From Huiozyma naganishii CBS 8797 (taxonomy: Eukaryota; Ascomycota; Saccharomycetes; Saccharomycetales; Saccharomycetaceae), in NCBI RefSeq assembly GCF_000348985.1, contig NC_035925.1, forward strand, positions 868,001 through 932,000: DNA of 64,000 nucleotides, read 5' to 3'. The position numbers were made by a program, and so were the translations under genes. Under the pieces are notes generated by a model. That model did not search any database, was not told where the DNA came from, and worked only from the letters and a program-made list of their open reading frames with translations. The stretch's first letter is position 1; each line of letters starts with the position of its first letter. Below are positions 1 to 10,298 of this stretch, piece after piece.

Positions 1-3000
1 CTTCGGGGACGACCATTTCGTCGCCGACAAGACCTTACAGGCCGCGACCACCCTCACCACAGCGCGACAGTACGCTCAGGGCAGGCGCGGGCGGACTCGC
101 ATTTGGGAATGGAACCGCTACCAATGGTGGCACACCCACACTGGAGAAGAGGTCGCAGAGTATTTCGTCGGCCGCGTCCAGTGTCACAGACGTCGGAGTC
201 CAGGAACTGTACACACTGCCGAACGAGTCCACGCACTCGTATTCGTACAACCCGCTGTCCCCCAACTCGCTCGCCGTGCGGCTGTCCATCCTCAAGAGAT
301 CACTAGAGATCATCATAGGGAACCCAAAGATTATAGAGAACGAGCCAGCCGTGGCGTCGCAGTTCTCAAGGAGACGCTCGTCAGCTCAGGATAACACTAC
401 GCACAGACAGATGCGGTCTGCGTCCATGGTCAACGGAGATAGAAGTGCACACAGACAATCACCAGGGTACCTTACAAAACAGGACTTGAACACAATGCGC
501 AGGTTCTCCATCTCCGCGGATAGCAGTAACTGGGCCAAATTTAACACGCAACAGATATGGACCACACCCACGGCGGCGCTTAACGCCTTCGTGGCGAACA
601 CGACACAGATCACAGCACCGCCCGATGTCGAAGACGACCTCGACGATCACACGACGAACGTGAAACAGTTTATCACAGAGGGGAAGACGGCGAACACGCT
701 GAAACATAGGACGAACTCGCTAGCGTTCCTCCCCCGGATATGGAACGAGTACGACTTCGACCCGCAGACTGTCGGGCCAGCTCCACAGAGGTCCCGTAGC
801 GCAAACCTAAACAAGAGAAGGTCAAGTATCATGTTCAGACAACCGTTCCCAAGTGCGGGCACACCGCAACCCGTGGGAGGCGACGAAGAAGTTTCGAGGG
901 GCAGCTCGGATGACGACAGCAAGGGGGAGAAGGAGGACGAGGATGAGGAAGAGGAGGCGTACATTGACGAACAGAGGGCAAATCTCATGAGTCTGCTTGA
1001 CTTGCTCAACGAAACATTGGAGAATAACACTTCGAAGAGGGCACCGGACCTTCACATGCTTTCGCTTTTCAACATCAATAAACTCATCCTGGATAAACCG
1101 ACCAGTAGTAAACCCAATAGCGATGGAGAGAGTAGCGACGATGAACCCTTTGGGAAGAATAAAACTTACTCAGAGGAGGACAAACATACGCTGAGATTGA
1201 AGAAAACTTTGCTAGACAGTCTTGCGGAACCGTTCTTCGAAAGAAACATCTCCTACGAGGAGGCGAATGAAAACGAAATGACTTTAAGACCGGGGATCGA
1301 CGACTTGGACTTATCAAACTCTCAGGGGAGCATTACTCACCCTGGAGACGCAAAGCGCGATTACGGCAGAATCCTACACACCTTCACATCGACGAAAAAT
1401 TCAGCGCCACAAGCCATCTTCACTTGCTATCAACAGCACCCGTGGCAGTTCAAAGCCGCTAACGACCTCGCGTGTCTGATCTTCGGCATATCGAAAAATG
1501 TGCTCAAGTCCCTCACACTGATGGACTTGATCCACACGGACTCGAGAAACTTTGTCATTCACAAAATGCTCGCCACAGAGGACCAAGAACTCGTATTCAC
1601 TGGGGAAATCATTGGGATCGTACAACCGGGCAGTTCAAACCAGAACCTCATATGGGCTTCGTTTTGGGCCAAGCGGAAAAACGGGTTGCTCGTTTGTGTG
1701 TTCGAAAAAGTACCCTGTGACTACGTCGATGTGATGCTCGATCTCAACGAGTTTCAAGTGGAGGAGGTAGTCAACAATGGCTGTCTACTGAATGACTCCA
1801 ACAAGTCAAAGGATATCAACCAGCGGCACGATGCTGTGAAGCACAGACAACCCAAATTTGAACTCGGGAGCAAAAACAGGAAGAAATCGTTCACGTTGGA
1901 GAGGACGACGGAGGGCGGAAACAGCGGGTACAACACGGAAAGCGAAAGTAGTGACGAGGACTCGGAAGAGGATAGCATGGACGCCAACACAGGAGGGTAT
2001 ACCACCCCAGAGGACGACAATGCCCTCACAGACCAGCAGAAGGCGGAGGGCATGGCTGGCACTCTGGGGAAGAAGTCGGTCACTTTTGCCAACGAGTTCC
2101 GCGACTTGCAGAATATCAGTAACTCGCTTGCCCAACTCATCGAGGACGTGAAGGACGGGAAAAGATTCCACAAGGATGACGATCTGTTGCCCATGGCTCA
2201 AAGAATCTCAAACCATATCAACCAGCGAAGGTACTTCACAATCACGTACCCATCGTCCAATATCCCATGTGCCGTGTCCTCCTCTGTTCTAGCCAATGAC
2301 TTGAAACTGAAAATTCATAGTTTGCCATACGAAGCAGGTCTCTTCATCATAGACTCGCATACTTTGAACCTTGTCAGTTTCAATAGATCCATTTCCAAAA
2401 ATATGTTTGGGTACCATTTCCGTGACCTTGTCGATAAACCAATCACCAAAATAATACCATCCTTCAGAAGCATCGTGGAGTTCATCGCAAGAACGTACCC
2501 AGCTCTAAACATCACCTATCACAAAAACAGAGGAATCGTCCTCACGGAACACTTCTTCAGAAAGATGCAAGCGGAGATCGAGGGTGACTCAGAGGGGTTT
2601 TACACCTCGGTCGGTATTGATGGTGTGCATAGTGACGGGAATGCCATCAAAGTCGACTTCCAGATGCGTGTGCTCAATCCAAACTATGCGTTCGTGTGGA
2701 TAACACACTCGAGAGATGTTGTGTTTGACGACTACAAGACAAACCCATCGCAACTAGGGATGCTTAACGAAAACGAAATAGCGTACATGAGCAGTTCAGG
2801 GAGTTCCATTGCGTCTTCGAAAAAAACAACTACAAAGATACCAGTGAGCGAATTGAGGGTTCAAAACAGCAATATTGCGCTAAGGGGGAACACACCGCTC
2901 CCTGTAGCACCGGTTGGCACCTCTATCGACGCAAAGGTGCTATACCGTGTTAAGGATAGATCGATAAGGGATGGGTCTAGCGTGGCAAGCACAAGTTCCT

Positions 3001-4139
3001 GCCTATCCAGCCCTCTACTGAAGTCTCAAGACCAGAATATAAAGGCGCCGATTCCAATGATCAACACGGAGCTCGACATAAAGAACAAACTTGCGCAATT
3101 CTATAGTAAGGACAAGTCGCAATTCGTCAAAGAGGGTAATTTTAAAGTCGACCAAAACCTGATCATCAGTAAGATATCCACGTCACCGATACTAAGGCGC
3201 GACTCCTCCGGGGTACCGACTCCGACGGAGGAGAACCCAGGAAGAAGACCATCCAATAATGACATTGCAGTCTCCAACCGTACCCCAACGACGTTTCTTT
3301 ACAAACCAGTGCATAACATTGGAGCTCTCAAACACTCGATCAAATTCTCTGATTTCACAAACTTGCAAAAAATGGGTGAAGGTGCGTACGGTAAAGTGAA
3401 CCTGTGTATGCACAAGAAGGAGAAGTACATTGTGGTCATCAAGATGATCTTTAAGGAGAGGATCTTGGTGGACACATGGGTGAGAGACCGGAAACTGGGA
3501 ACGATACCTTCCGAGATCCAGATCATGGCCACTTTGAACAAACAACCACACGAAAACATATTAAGGCTATTGGATTTTTTTGAGGACGATGATTACTACT
3601 ACATTGAGACGCCTATACACGGGGAGACGGGCTGTATCGACTTGTTCGACCTAATTGAGTTAAAGAACAATATGACTGAGATGGAGGTCAAGTTAATCTT
3701 CAAGCAAATTGTATCAGGTATCAAGCATTTGCACGACCAGGCGATTATCCACAGGGATATCAAGGATGAAAACGTTATAGTGGATGCGACTGGGTTTGTG
3801 AAACTGATTGATTTTGGGTCTGCCGCGCACGTGAAGAGTGGCCCCTTTGATGTTTTCGTTGGTACGATTGACTACGCTGCTCCGGAAGTCCTGAGCGGTG
3901 ATCCTTACGAGGGCAAACCGCAGGATATCTGGGCGATTGGTATTTTACTTTACACGATCGTGTTCAAGGAAAACCCATTCTACAATATCGATGAGATCTT
4001 GGAAGGTGAACTAACCTTTAGCGAGTCGAGCGATGTGAGCGCCGAATGCAAGGCGTTGATCTCGATGATCTTGAACAGGAACGTGCAAAAGAGACCCACA
4101 ATCGACGATATTTACAACGATAAATGGTTGGAGTTGTGA
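1..4139 (+). CDS. PSK1: PAS-domain serine/threonine kinase Psk1, 5' end cut by window
   Basis: Nutrient-sensing PAS kinase that in yeast phosphorylates Ugp1 and translation factors to steer glucose toward the cell wall. The frame is open from base 3, so the true start lies outside; there is no ATG at the first visible methionine-like codon (GTG at 276). At least 1378 residues are visible, about the length of S. cerevisiae Psk1 (1356) and longer than Psk2 (1101). PAS-like regions lie near 1370-1730 and 2320-2740. The C-terminal kinase (about 3340-4130) shows the glycine loop GEGAYGKV, HRDIKDEN, DFG and the APE motif, so it should be active. An acidic run lies near 925-970. Followed by NTG1 and SYN8 as on chromosome I, which favours PSK1 over PSK2; TPD3, normally between, is absent. 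Confidence 0.93.
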   Translation, partial: SGTTISSPTRPYRPRPPSPQRDSTLRAGAGGLAFGNGTATNGGTPTLEKRSQSISSAASSVTDVGVQELYTLPNESTHSYSYNPLSPNSLAVRLSILKRSLEIIIGNPKIIENEPAVASQFSRRRSSAQDNTTHRQMRSASMVNGDRSAHRQSPGYLTKQDLNTMRRFSISADSSNWAKFNTQQIWTTPTAALNAFVANTTQITAPPDVEDDLDDHTTNVKQFITEGKTANTLKHRTNSLAFLPRIWNEYDFDPQTVGPAPQRSRSANLNKRRSSIMFRQPFPSAGTPQPVGGDEEVSRGSSDDDSKGEKEDEDEEEEAYIDEQRANLMSLLDLLNETLENNTSKRAPDLHMLSLFNINKLILDKPTSSKPNSDGESSDDEPFGKNKTYSEEDKHTLRLKKTLLDSLAEPFFERNISYEEANENEMTLRPGIDDLDLSNSQGSITHPGDAKRDYGRILHTFTSTKNSAPQAIFTCYQQHPWQFKAANDLACLIFGISKNVLKSLTLMDLIHTDSRNFVIHKMLATEDQELVFTGEIIGIVQPGSSNQNLIWASFWAKRKNGLLVCVFEKVPCDYVDVMLDLNEFQVEEVVNNGCLLNDSNKSKDINQRHDAVKHRQPKFELGSKNRKKSFTLERTTEGGNSGYNTESESSDEDSEEDSMDANTGGYTTPEDDNALTDQQKAEGMAGTLGKKSVTFANEFRDLQNISNSLAQLIEDVKDGKRFHKDDDLLPMAQRISNHINQRRYFTITYPSSNIPCAVSSSVLANDLKLKIHSLPYEAGLFIIDSHTLNLVSFNRSISKNMFGYHFRDLVDKPITKIIPSFRSIVEFIARTYPALNITYHKNRGIVLTEHFFRKMQAEIEGDSEGFYTSVGIDGVHSDGNAIKVDFQMRVLNPNYAFVWITHSRDVVFDDYKTNPSQLGMLNENEIAYMSSSGSSIASSKKTTTKIPVSELRVQNSNIALRGNTPLPVAPVGTSIDAKVLYRVKDRSIRDGSSVASTSSCLSSPLLKSQDQNIKAPIPMINTELDIKNKLAQFYSKDKSQFVKEGNFKVDQNLIISKISTSPILRRDSSGVPTPTEENPGRRPSNNDIAVSNRTPTTFLYKPVHNIGALKHSIKFSDFTNLQKMGEGAYGKVNLCMHKKEKYIVVIKMIFKERILVDTWVRDRKLGTIPSEIQIMATLNKQPHENILRLLDFFEDDDYYYIETPIHGETGCIDLFDLIELKNNMTEMEVKLIFKQIVSGIKHLHDQAIIHRDIKDENVIVDATGFVKLIDFGSAAHVKSGPFDVFVGTIDYAAPEVLSGDPYEGKPQDIWAIGILLYTIVFKENPFYNIDEILEGELTFSESSDVSAECKALISMILNRNVQKRPTIDDIYNDKWLEL

Positions 4140-4228
4140 TTTCTTGACTTGGTTCTTTTCCCTTGCCAGACGTTCGTAGTTTATATATATTACATAGAGT
4201 AGTATCCTAATGTCATTAATACAAAGCA

Positions 4229-5560
4229 TCAGAGTGTGGTTCTTGTATCTGGCTCAGTTTTTATCTGGATGCGCATGGTATCTTCGGTTTTCCCTTTTAC
4301 TGTTAGCGAGTCGATCGTGGTATCTAGGGGTTCCAGTTTCACAGCTGTGGCGGGCTCCAGTCTCACGAGCGTGGAAGGCTCCAACTTCACTTGAACTGGG
4401 GACCCGGTATCCATATCTGTTGCCCCAGTCTCCTCTTTAACGCCCTTCTGCAAATATTTGACCCAGTTTTTGTAACTTGTCATATGTTGGACCATTTCTA
4501 TAGCGGCCGGGTCCGTGAGTTGTTCGCATATTTTGACTCTATTGGCCCTCGGTCTATCGATCAGTTGTCCCATCCCAACGAGCAAAGAGTTGATTTCACT
4601 CCAGAGGGGCAAGGGCAACCACTCCTGCAATGCGATCCTCGTCATGTCTGGCGTCTTGCAACGGTTTGGGTCTACCCATTTGAACAATTTACAGAATCTG
4701 TCGACATGGACGTCCACGCAGATCCCGTCCATCTTCCCCCACGCCTTCTGCAAGGTCAAGTAAGTCATCTTGGGTCCGACCCCTGGGAGTGCTTGCAATT
4801 CGTGTGCCGTCTCTGGGATATCTCCGCCGTACGAGTCCTCCAGTATCTGGCAAGTGCGGAGGATGTAATTGCTCTTGCGTTGATGGAACCCAACGCAGCT
4901 GATCAGAGAATCCAGTGTACGTTCGTCGATCTGGAGCAACGCGGGGACTGTGATCCCCTGGACACTGCCCACGGAGTCGATACAGTGCCGCATCACGTTG
5001 TACATTGCCTTCGCTGTCATTTCGTCCTTTGTCTGCGAGGACAACATTACGCCTACGAGGACCTGGACCCTGTAAGTCTTGGGTTCTATCTGGTCCCTGC
5101 TGATCCCACACTGTCTTCCGACGGTGAAAGGTATCGTCGACCCACCTACTGTATCCACTGGAGGGTTGATCAGTTTACCGCAGCGGACCTCTATCCTTGG
5201 TGTACACGGTTTTTGAACCGCGGGGGACAGTGGACCTACCGTCCTACCCGGTACTTGGTAAAAACGCGGAGTCCGGGAGCGGCCGTGCCCACCTACCTTG
5301 AACCCGCCACCGCCCGTCTGTTCTGCCAGCCACTCGAAGTACGCCCCGTTGTCCAGTGTTTTCACCCATTCAGTGTCGACGAGCCCTGCACCCCCGAATT
5401 TCTCCTTCTTGAAGTACGCGGACTCTACCACGGCATCCGCGACCCTCTTCACTGCACTGCGCAATCTGGCCATACCGTGGTTCCGGAACTTACTCGAGAG
5501 ATGCACCTTCCCACCTCGAGAGTAGCCTCTTAAGTATTGAAAAGAAACTGGGTGTCGCAT
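4229..5560 (-). CDS. NTG1: Endonuclease III-like DNA glycosylase/AP lyase Ntg1
   Basis: Bifunctional base-excision-repair enzyme that removes oxidised pyrimidines and cleaves AP sites in nucleus and mitochondria. The 443-residue protein has the helix-hairpin-helix LPGVGPK around residues 258-264 with catalytic Lys264, and the conserved Asp283 in CVDVHVDR. The four-cysteine Fe-S loop of Ntg2 and bacterial Nth is absent, which fits Ntg1. The N-terminus is basic and could act as a mitochondrial presequence; a second in-frame ATG (codon 30, at 5473) gives another presequence-like start. The C-terminal tail carries tandem VKLEP-type repeats that match the SUMO consensus. The start ATG lies only 3 bases beyond the SYN8 stop codon, so its promoter would sit inside SYN8 unless the second ATG is used. 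Confidence 0.94.
   Translation of the reverse strand: MRHPVSFQYLRGYSRGGKVHLSSKFRNHGMARLRSAVKRVADAVVESAYFKKEKFGGAGLVDTEWVKTLDNGAYFEWLAEQTGGGGFKVGGHGRSRTPRFYQVPGRTVGPLSPAVQKPCTPRIEVRCGKLINPPVDTVGGSTIPFTVGRQCGISRDQIEPKTYRVQVLVGVMLSSQTKDEMTAKAMYNVMRHCIDSVGSVQGITVPALLQIDERTLDSLISCVGFHQRKSNYILRTCQILEDSYGGDIPETAHELQALPGVGPKMTYLTLQKAWGKMDGICVDVHVDRFCKLFKWVDPNRCKTPDMTRIALQEWLPLPLWSEINSLLVGMGQLIDRPRANRVKICEQLTDPAAIEMVQHMTSYKNWVKYLQKGVKEETGATDMDTGSPVQVKLEPSTLVRLEPATAVKLEPLDTTIDSLTVKGKTEDTMRIQIKTEPDTRTTL
4319..4390 (-). repeat. Three 8-residue (24 bp) coding repeats in the Ntg1 tail
   Basis: Residues 391-414 of Ntg1 read as three units: VKLEPSTL, VRLEPATA and VKLEPLDT. The first and third contain a psi-K-x-E SUMO consensus; the second has Arg for Lys. 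Further psi-K-x-E motifs flank them at residues 374-377 (VKEE) and 433-436 (IKTE). Confidence 0.85.
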
Positions 5561-5563
5561 CTC

Positions 5564-6301
5564 TCATAGGAGCAAGAGAAGGATGAGGATCAGAAGAAGC
5601 ACTAGGATGACCGCACATGGAGCGTTCTCCCTCGTGGCGTGTTCCACAGCGGCGAGTCTGCGCTTCGCTCGCGACAGATTCCTCCCCGTGTTCTGTACGA
5701 GCCCCTCGAGGTCGTCGAGGACGTACCTGTTCTGGTCTGTCACTTCGTCGTTGATCTCTGCGGAGATCGAGTGTGCGTTTGTGACGCGTGTCGCGAGGTG
5801 TCCCAGTGCTCTGTCCTGTGTAGCGAGTTCTTGCTGCTGTTGTGCGAACAGTTCCGCGTTCGGAGGGGGGCGGAAGTCGTGGTACGGTGCGAAGTGGGGC
5901 GGAGACGGTGCCGCTGTCGCTGTCGCTGGCACCGTCTCCGTCCGACTCTCAGCCTCCACCGCCTCCCGCGCCGTCTCCGGTGTCCCCGGATCATCCCTGT
6001 ACGATACACTCTCGTCAAACCTTACCCTCTTGCCCTGTTCTTGGTGTGCAGTCTGTGCTGGCACCTTCAGCGGCTGTACATCTGAAATCCCTGCAACGAG
6101 TTCATTGAACCGGCCAATTGCAGTGGCACTAGCACCACCGACTAGAGCCACCGACGCACCCCCTTCACGACAGCCACCTGCTCCCTCAGCCTCTGTTCGT
6201 CTCGCGCCGACGGTCCGACGCACAGCGCCGTCGAGCCGGCTCCGCTCCTCGCCAAAATCCGCCAGCCGCTCCAGCTCGTACTCGACCTCCCAACCTTGCA
6301 T
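5564..6301 (-). CDS. SYN8: Endosomal Qc-SNARE Syn8
   Basis: Tail-anchored SNARE of the endosome that works in membrane fusion with Pep12-type partners. I take the start at the ATG at 6301 because its first residues (MQGWEVEYELERLADFGEER) align without gaps to the S. cerevisiae start; an in-frame ATG at 6313 is the alternative. The 245 residues comprise an N-terminal region, a proline-rich linker, a SNARE helix at roughly 155-217 with a glutamine zero layer in DEVTDQNRY, and a C-terminal hydrophobic anchor of Leu/Ile/Val. Sits head-to-tail before NTG1 with only a 3-base gap, and is divergent from CCR4 across an inferred inversion boundary. Confidence 0.9.
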   Translation of the reverse strand: MQGWEVEYELERLADFGEERSRLDGAVRRTVGARRTEAEGAGGCREGGASVALVGGASATAIGRFNELVAGISDVQPLKVPAQTAHQEQGKRVRFDESVSYRDDPGTPETAREAVEAESRTETVPATATAAPSPPHFAPYHDFRPPPNAELFAQQQQELATQDRALGHLATRVTNAHSISAEINDEVTDQNRYVLDDLEGLVQNTGRNLSRAKRRLAAVEHATRENAPCAVILVLLLILILLLLL

Positions 6302-6510
6302 CCTCGCCGTCATCACCAGCCAGCCAACAGACCACCAACCGTCTGCAGTGCAGTAACAGTGGCCATCTAGTAGCAATGGCGCCCGCGTCACCCGGAAGGT
6401 CGCAGCTTTTGCAGTTTTCGAAGACGACGATTTTATTCGAAGTTTGCAGTTGACGTTAACGGTTGGTGCCAGTTGGCAGTTGCTGGGATACGGCAGCAGA
6501 CACGGCGACG
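6302..6510. promoter_or_regulatory. Divergent SYN8/CCR4 promoter region
   Basis: Short shared upstream region. It has no clear TATA box or consensus factor site that I can see; GCAGTT recurs several times (near 6411, 6445 and 6475). It coincides with the change of gene order relative to S. cerevisiae. Confidence 0.5.
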
Positions 6511-8850
6511 ATGAACGACTTTGCGCTGATGGGCGGGGTTGCTAACCCCGTGCAGGGAGTGCACTTGGGGAACGGGACTGGCGCGGGTGCTGGCGCAGGC
6601 GCCGGGGGGATGCCGGCAGTGCCTCCGCCGCCAGGGATCGCTCCGGCAAACCGCAACTCGCGGCAGTTGCTGGATTACTTAGCGGTTAATAACAACGGGG
6701 GGGGTTGCTCCCGGTGGGGTTTCTGGAGGGGGGGCCCCGGCCCCCCTCCACCTCCAGGAGCCATTGCGTCGGATCCTACCACCCAGCTCCACCTAAATGC
6801 AGCAAACGCAGCAATGCACCCGCACCTGGAGGACCCAGCGTTGCTCAACAACGATATATGGAAGTTGCAAGTGCAACTCGCTGCTGTCTCCGCTCAGTCC
6901 CTCGGACAGCCGAACGTCTACGCAAGACAGAACGCAATGAAGAAGTACCTTGCACACCAGCAGACTGCGGGGGGGGACCCGCCCACTGCGGGGAATCAGT
7001 CCCTGCAACAACTCAACGAGGCGTCGATGTCCCTGCTGAATAGAACTCGAGTGCTGCTCTCAGAGATCGCAGCGGACTCGCAGAAAATTAAGAAGGGGTA
7101 CCAGGCGGATGAACCAACTGCCGTTGAAAGTACAGCAGGTACTCCGTCGACCCCCGCTGCGGAATTGCAAGCGGCAAGAGACAACAACGCAACACCTTCC
7201 ATCTTCCAACACAAGAAAATCACCCCGTTCCACATAGAGGACGAAGAGGACGAGGATACGATGCCCATAGAGAAGTCGAAAGACACCGCATACAACGACC
7301 AACTGTGGCATGCACTTGATTTCTCCAATTTGCAAATTTTTAACGTCAACAAGAACTTGTTCAAATACACTTTTCTCACTAAACTGTACTTGAACGGGAA
7401 TGGGTTGTCCACTCTCCCCTCAGGTATCAAACACCTCAACAACCTCAGAGTCCTCGACTTATCTCACAACAGACTCTCAGAGCTGCCCGCAGAACTGGGC
7501 AACTGCTTCAGACTCAAGTACCTCTACCTGTTCAACAACTTGGTAGAGACACTCCCCTGGGAAATGGGCAATCTTTGTAACCTCCAGTTCTTGGGGGTAG
7601 AGGGGAACCCACTGGACAAGAAACTACTCAAGATCCTCCTAGAAAAATCAATCACGGGGCTCATCTTCTACTTGAGGGACAACAGACCAGAGATCCCACT
7701 AGTACACGACAGACCGTTTGTGGAACTAGACATTGACGGAGAACCAAAACACGAATACGAGTCCCTCCAGGAGAGCTCCCAGGGGGTAGACCACGAACTG
7801 ACCAAAAAGTCGTTCACCGTACTGTCGTATAACACCCTGTGCCAACACTACGCTACCCCGAAGATGTACCGATACACTCCATCGTGGGCACTCTCATGGG
7901 AATACAGGAGAGCGAAACTGAGAGACCAAATACTGTCGTACTCTTGCGATATTATGTGCCTACAAGAGGTCGAGGCAAGGACTTTTGAGGATTTTTGGTT
8001 GCCACTACTAGAAAAACACGGGTACAGTGGGTCCTTCCATGCAAAGACGAGAGCGAAATTGTTACAACATAGGGACTCAAAGAAAGTTGACGGGTGTTGT
8101 GTGTTCTTCAAAAGGACAAAATTTAGATTGATCAAGAAGGAAGAAGTGGATTTCTCTAGTACTTGGATGAAACACGAGAAATTCCAAAGAACTGAGGATT
8201 TCTTGAACAGAGCAATGAACAAGGATAACATCGCACTGTACTTCAAATTGCAACATATTGCCTCGGGGGAACACATCTGGGTCGCAACGACTCATCTCCA
8301 CTGGGACCCGAAGTTTAACGATGTCAAGACATTCCAAGTTGGGGTGCTCCTCGACCACTTGCAAACGCTGATCAGACAGGATAACCCAAGACAGGACGTC
8401 AAGAAGGCACCTGTGATCATCTGCGGTGATTTCAACTCGTACATAGACTCAGCGGTCTACGAGCTGCTCAGCTCGGGGAGCGTCAAGGACCACCGCGACG
8501 GCATCAAGAGGGACTACGGGTACATGTCGCAGAATAACTTCAGCCACCAACTCGCCCTCAACTCCAGTTACGGACTTATCGGAGAACTGCCCTTCACGAA
8601 CTTCACCCCGTCGTTCGTAGACGTCATCGACTACATATGGTACTCGACTCACGCGCTAAGGATTCGCGGACTCCTCGGGAAACTTGACGACGAGTACATC
8701 TCCAAATTCATCGGGTTCCCAAACGACAAATTTCCAAGTGACCATATACCACTGATAGTTAGATTTGAATTATTGAACACCAACAACAATAACAATAACA
8801 ACACCTCCAATAACAATGCAAGCTCAAACTCTGGGAGTAGGAAAGTGTGA
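6511..8850 (+). CDS. CCR4: CCR4-NOT catalytic deadenylase Ccr4
   Basis: 3'-5' poly(A) exonuclease, the main deadenylase of the CCR4-NOT complex, in cytoplasm and nucleus. The start is the ATG at 6511 (MNDFALMGG, like the S. cerevisiae MNDPSLLGY start). The 779 residues include a Gly/Ala- and Pro-rich N-terminus that lacks the long Gln/Asn runs of S. cerevisiae, a NOT1/CAF1-binding segment ([18 protein letters not shown]), leucine-rich repeats around 285-375 and the EEP nuclease domain. Catalytic motifs are present: Glu486 in [20 protein letters not shown], and SDH with His745. First gene of the tandem CCR4-FUN26-PMT2-LTE1-DRS2 run. Confidence 0.96.
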   Translation: MNDFALMGGVANPVQGVHLGNGTGAGAGAGAGGMPAVPPPPGIAPANRNSRQLLDYLAVNNNGGGCSRWGFWRGGPGPPPPPGAIASDPTTQLHLNAANAAMHPHLEDPALLNNDIWKLQVQLAAVSAQSLGQPNVYARQNAMKKYLAHQQTAGGDPPTAGNQSLQQLNEASMSLLNRTRVLLSEIAADSQKIKKGYQADEPTAVESTAGTPSTPAAELQAARDNNATPSIFQHKKITPFHIEDEEDEDTMPIEKSKDTAYNDQLWHALDFSNLQIFNVNKNLFKYTFLTKLYLNGNGLSTLPSGIKHLNNLRVLDLSHNRLSELPAELGNCFRLKYLYLFNNLVETLPWEMGNLCNLQFLGVEGNPLDKKLLKILLEKSITGLIFYLRDNRPEIPLVHDRPFVELDIDGEPKHEYESLQESSQGVDHELTKKSFTVLSYNTLCQHYATPKMYRYTPSWALSWEYRRAKLRDQILSYSCDIMCLQEVEARTFEDFWLPLLEKHGYSGSFHAKTRAKLLQHRDSKKVDGCCVFFKRTKFRLIKKEEVDFSSTWMKHEKFQRTEDFLNRAMNKDNIALYFKLQHIASGEHIWVATTHLHWDPKFNDVKTFQVGVLLDHLQTLIRQDNPRQDVKKAPVIICGDFNSYIDSAVYELLSSGSVKDHRDGIKRDYGYMSQNNFSHQLALNSSYGLIGELPFTNFTPSFVDVIDYIWYSTHALRIRGLLGKLDDEYISKFIGFPNDKFPSDHIPLIVRFELLNTNNNNNNNTSNNNASSNSGSRKV
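6723..6747. repeat. GC-only inverted repeat inside CCR4
   Basis: Nine-base arms GGAGGGGGG and CCCCCCTCC separated by 7 bases, within the region coding for the Gly/Pro-rich N-terminal linker. The reading frame stays open through it. Confidence 0.7.
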
Positions 8851-8993
8851 GATAAACCACGGCCTGCGCATTGACTGACCAGGCGGCTCACTTTAAAGTA
8901 ATTCACGTTTATATATATATATTATATAACACTTATTGTACACTATCACTTAGCTATCCCCCCCAGTCAAGGAAGCGAGACACCCGACGGACA

Positions 8994-10298
8994 ATGGAGG
9001 TCGAGCGGTTGATCCCGCCCCTAGAGGAGATGTCCATGTTCCGGAAACTGACGAACACTACGTACTTGACTTTCCTGCTGACTGGTATCGGGTTGCTATG
9101 GCCTTGGAACAATATCTTGAGTGCGACGCTGTACTTCCAAGATACGATATTCAAACACACCACCGTGTATGCACAGGTGTTCACCAGCTCGATGATGAGT
9201 GTGTCTACCTTGGCGTCATTGATCTTTAACGTTTACATTGGTACGCGGCAACACTCGTACGTCGAAAGAGTCACTAGGGGCCTTATCTGGCAGATCATCG
9301 TGTTCGTCCTGCTCACCGTTCTGTGTCTTGTGACGGGCAGTGACGAGAGCAGGGGGGCACCGCTGTGGGTGACATTCACGCTCGTTATGATGTTGGTCGC
9401 GATGAGTGCAATGGCGACGGCGCTCACGCAGAACGGGATCCTAGCGATCGCTAACGTGTTTGGACCAGAGTTCAGCCAGGCAGTCATGCTGGGCCAAGCC
9501 ATCGCTGGGGTGCTCCCCTCCGTGGTGCTCTTCATACTGCTACTTTTCAGTAGTGATGGTGCAAAGGGACAAAGCCAGACGGGGATCCTTCTTTACTTCC
9601 TGACCACAAGCGGCGTGTGTCTCGTATGCATCGCCCTTTACAAGTCGAGTAGAATCAGCGACAAACTGCTCATCCTTACGTCGCAGGACGAAAGGGAATC
9701 ACACTCCCTGGACAACAACGGTGGTCACGTCCCACTGTCTCTACTGTTCAAGAAATTGAAGTACTTAGTGCTGTCTATCTTCAGCACTTTCGTAGTGTCA
9801 CTTTCGTTCCCCGTGTTCGCATCCGCAGTGGCAGTGGGCAAGCTGCCCATCAAGAATTTCCAGTTCATCCCACTCGTGTTCACAATCTGGAACCTGGGCG
9901 ATCTCTACGGGAGGGTCATTGCAGACCTTCCCTTCTTCCGCGATGCATCGTTCACGCCTTACAAAACATTCGTGTACTCAATAGCGAGAGTCGCAACGAT
10001 CCCACTTTTCCTATACTACACAAGACAGAGCATCGACGAGAGACACACCTGGTGGCTGGACATCGGGTACCTGTTCCTACAGTTCGTGTTCGGCGTTACC
10101 AACGGCCACATCGTCTCGATCAGTTTCATGAAAGTGCCAGGCCAATTGGACTCCGACGACGAACGCGAGGCCGCAGGTGGGTTCACCAACATTTTCGCGT
10201 CCGTGGGGCTCACCGTCGGGAGTGTCCTCAGTTACACGCTCGTGTACCTCGTCGCAGCGATGCGGCATCACGTACCAGCACCAGCAGTGGACCGGTAG
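8994..10298 (+). CDS. FUN26: Equilibrative nucleoside transporter Fun26
   Basis: Vacuolar-membrane transporter of the ENT/SLC29 family that moves nucleosides, nucleobases and nicotinamide riboside. The start is the ATG at 8994; upstream in-frame sequence begins with TTG only. The 434 residues are shorter than the 517 of S. cerevisiae, mostly at the N-terminus. The first membrane helix contains the ENT hallmark GIGLLWPWNNILSA; about eleven hydrophobic segments follow, with a charged loop near residues 220-245 and a conserved GNL-type GDLYGR segment late in the protein. Lies 143 bp after CCR4. Confidence 0.92.
   Translation: MEVERLIPPLEEMSMFRKLTNTTYLTFLLTGIGLLWPWNNILSATLYFQDTIFKHTTVYAQVFTSSMMSVSTLASLIFNVYIGTRQHSYVERVTRGLIWQIIVFVLLTVLCLVTGSDESRGAPLWVTFTLVMMLVAMSAMATALTQNGILAIANVFGPEFSQAVMLGQAIAGVLPSVVLFILLLFSSDGAKGQSQTGILLYFLTTSGVCLVCIALYKSSRISDKLLILTSQDERESHSLDNNGGHVPLSLLFKKLKYLVLSIFSTFVVSLSFPVFASAVAVGKLPIKNFQFIPLVFTIWNLGDLYGRVIADLPFFRDASFTPYKTFVYSIARVATIPLFLYYTRQSIDERHTWWLDIGYLFLQFVFGVTNGHIVSISFMKVPGQLDSDDEREAAGGFTNIFASVGLTVGSVLSYTLVYLVAAMRHHVPAPAVDR

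Noticed and set aside
4391..5533. 380-codon frame antisense to NTG1
   Set aside because: Shadow of the GC-rich NTG1 coding strand; the sense product is clearly conserved.
6700..6750. Possible frameshift in the G/C runs of CCR4
   Set aside because: The CCR4 frame is open on both sides and the flanking residues align with the family, so no correction is needed. The local sequence [11 protein letters not shown] is odd but lies in a variable linker.
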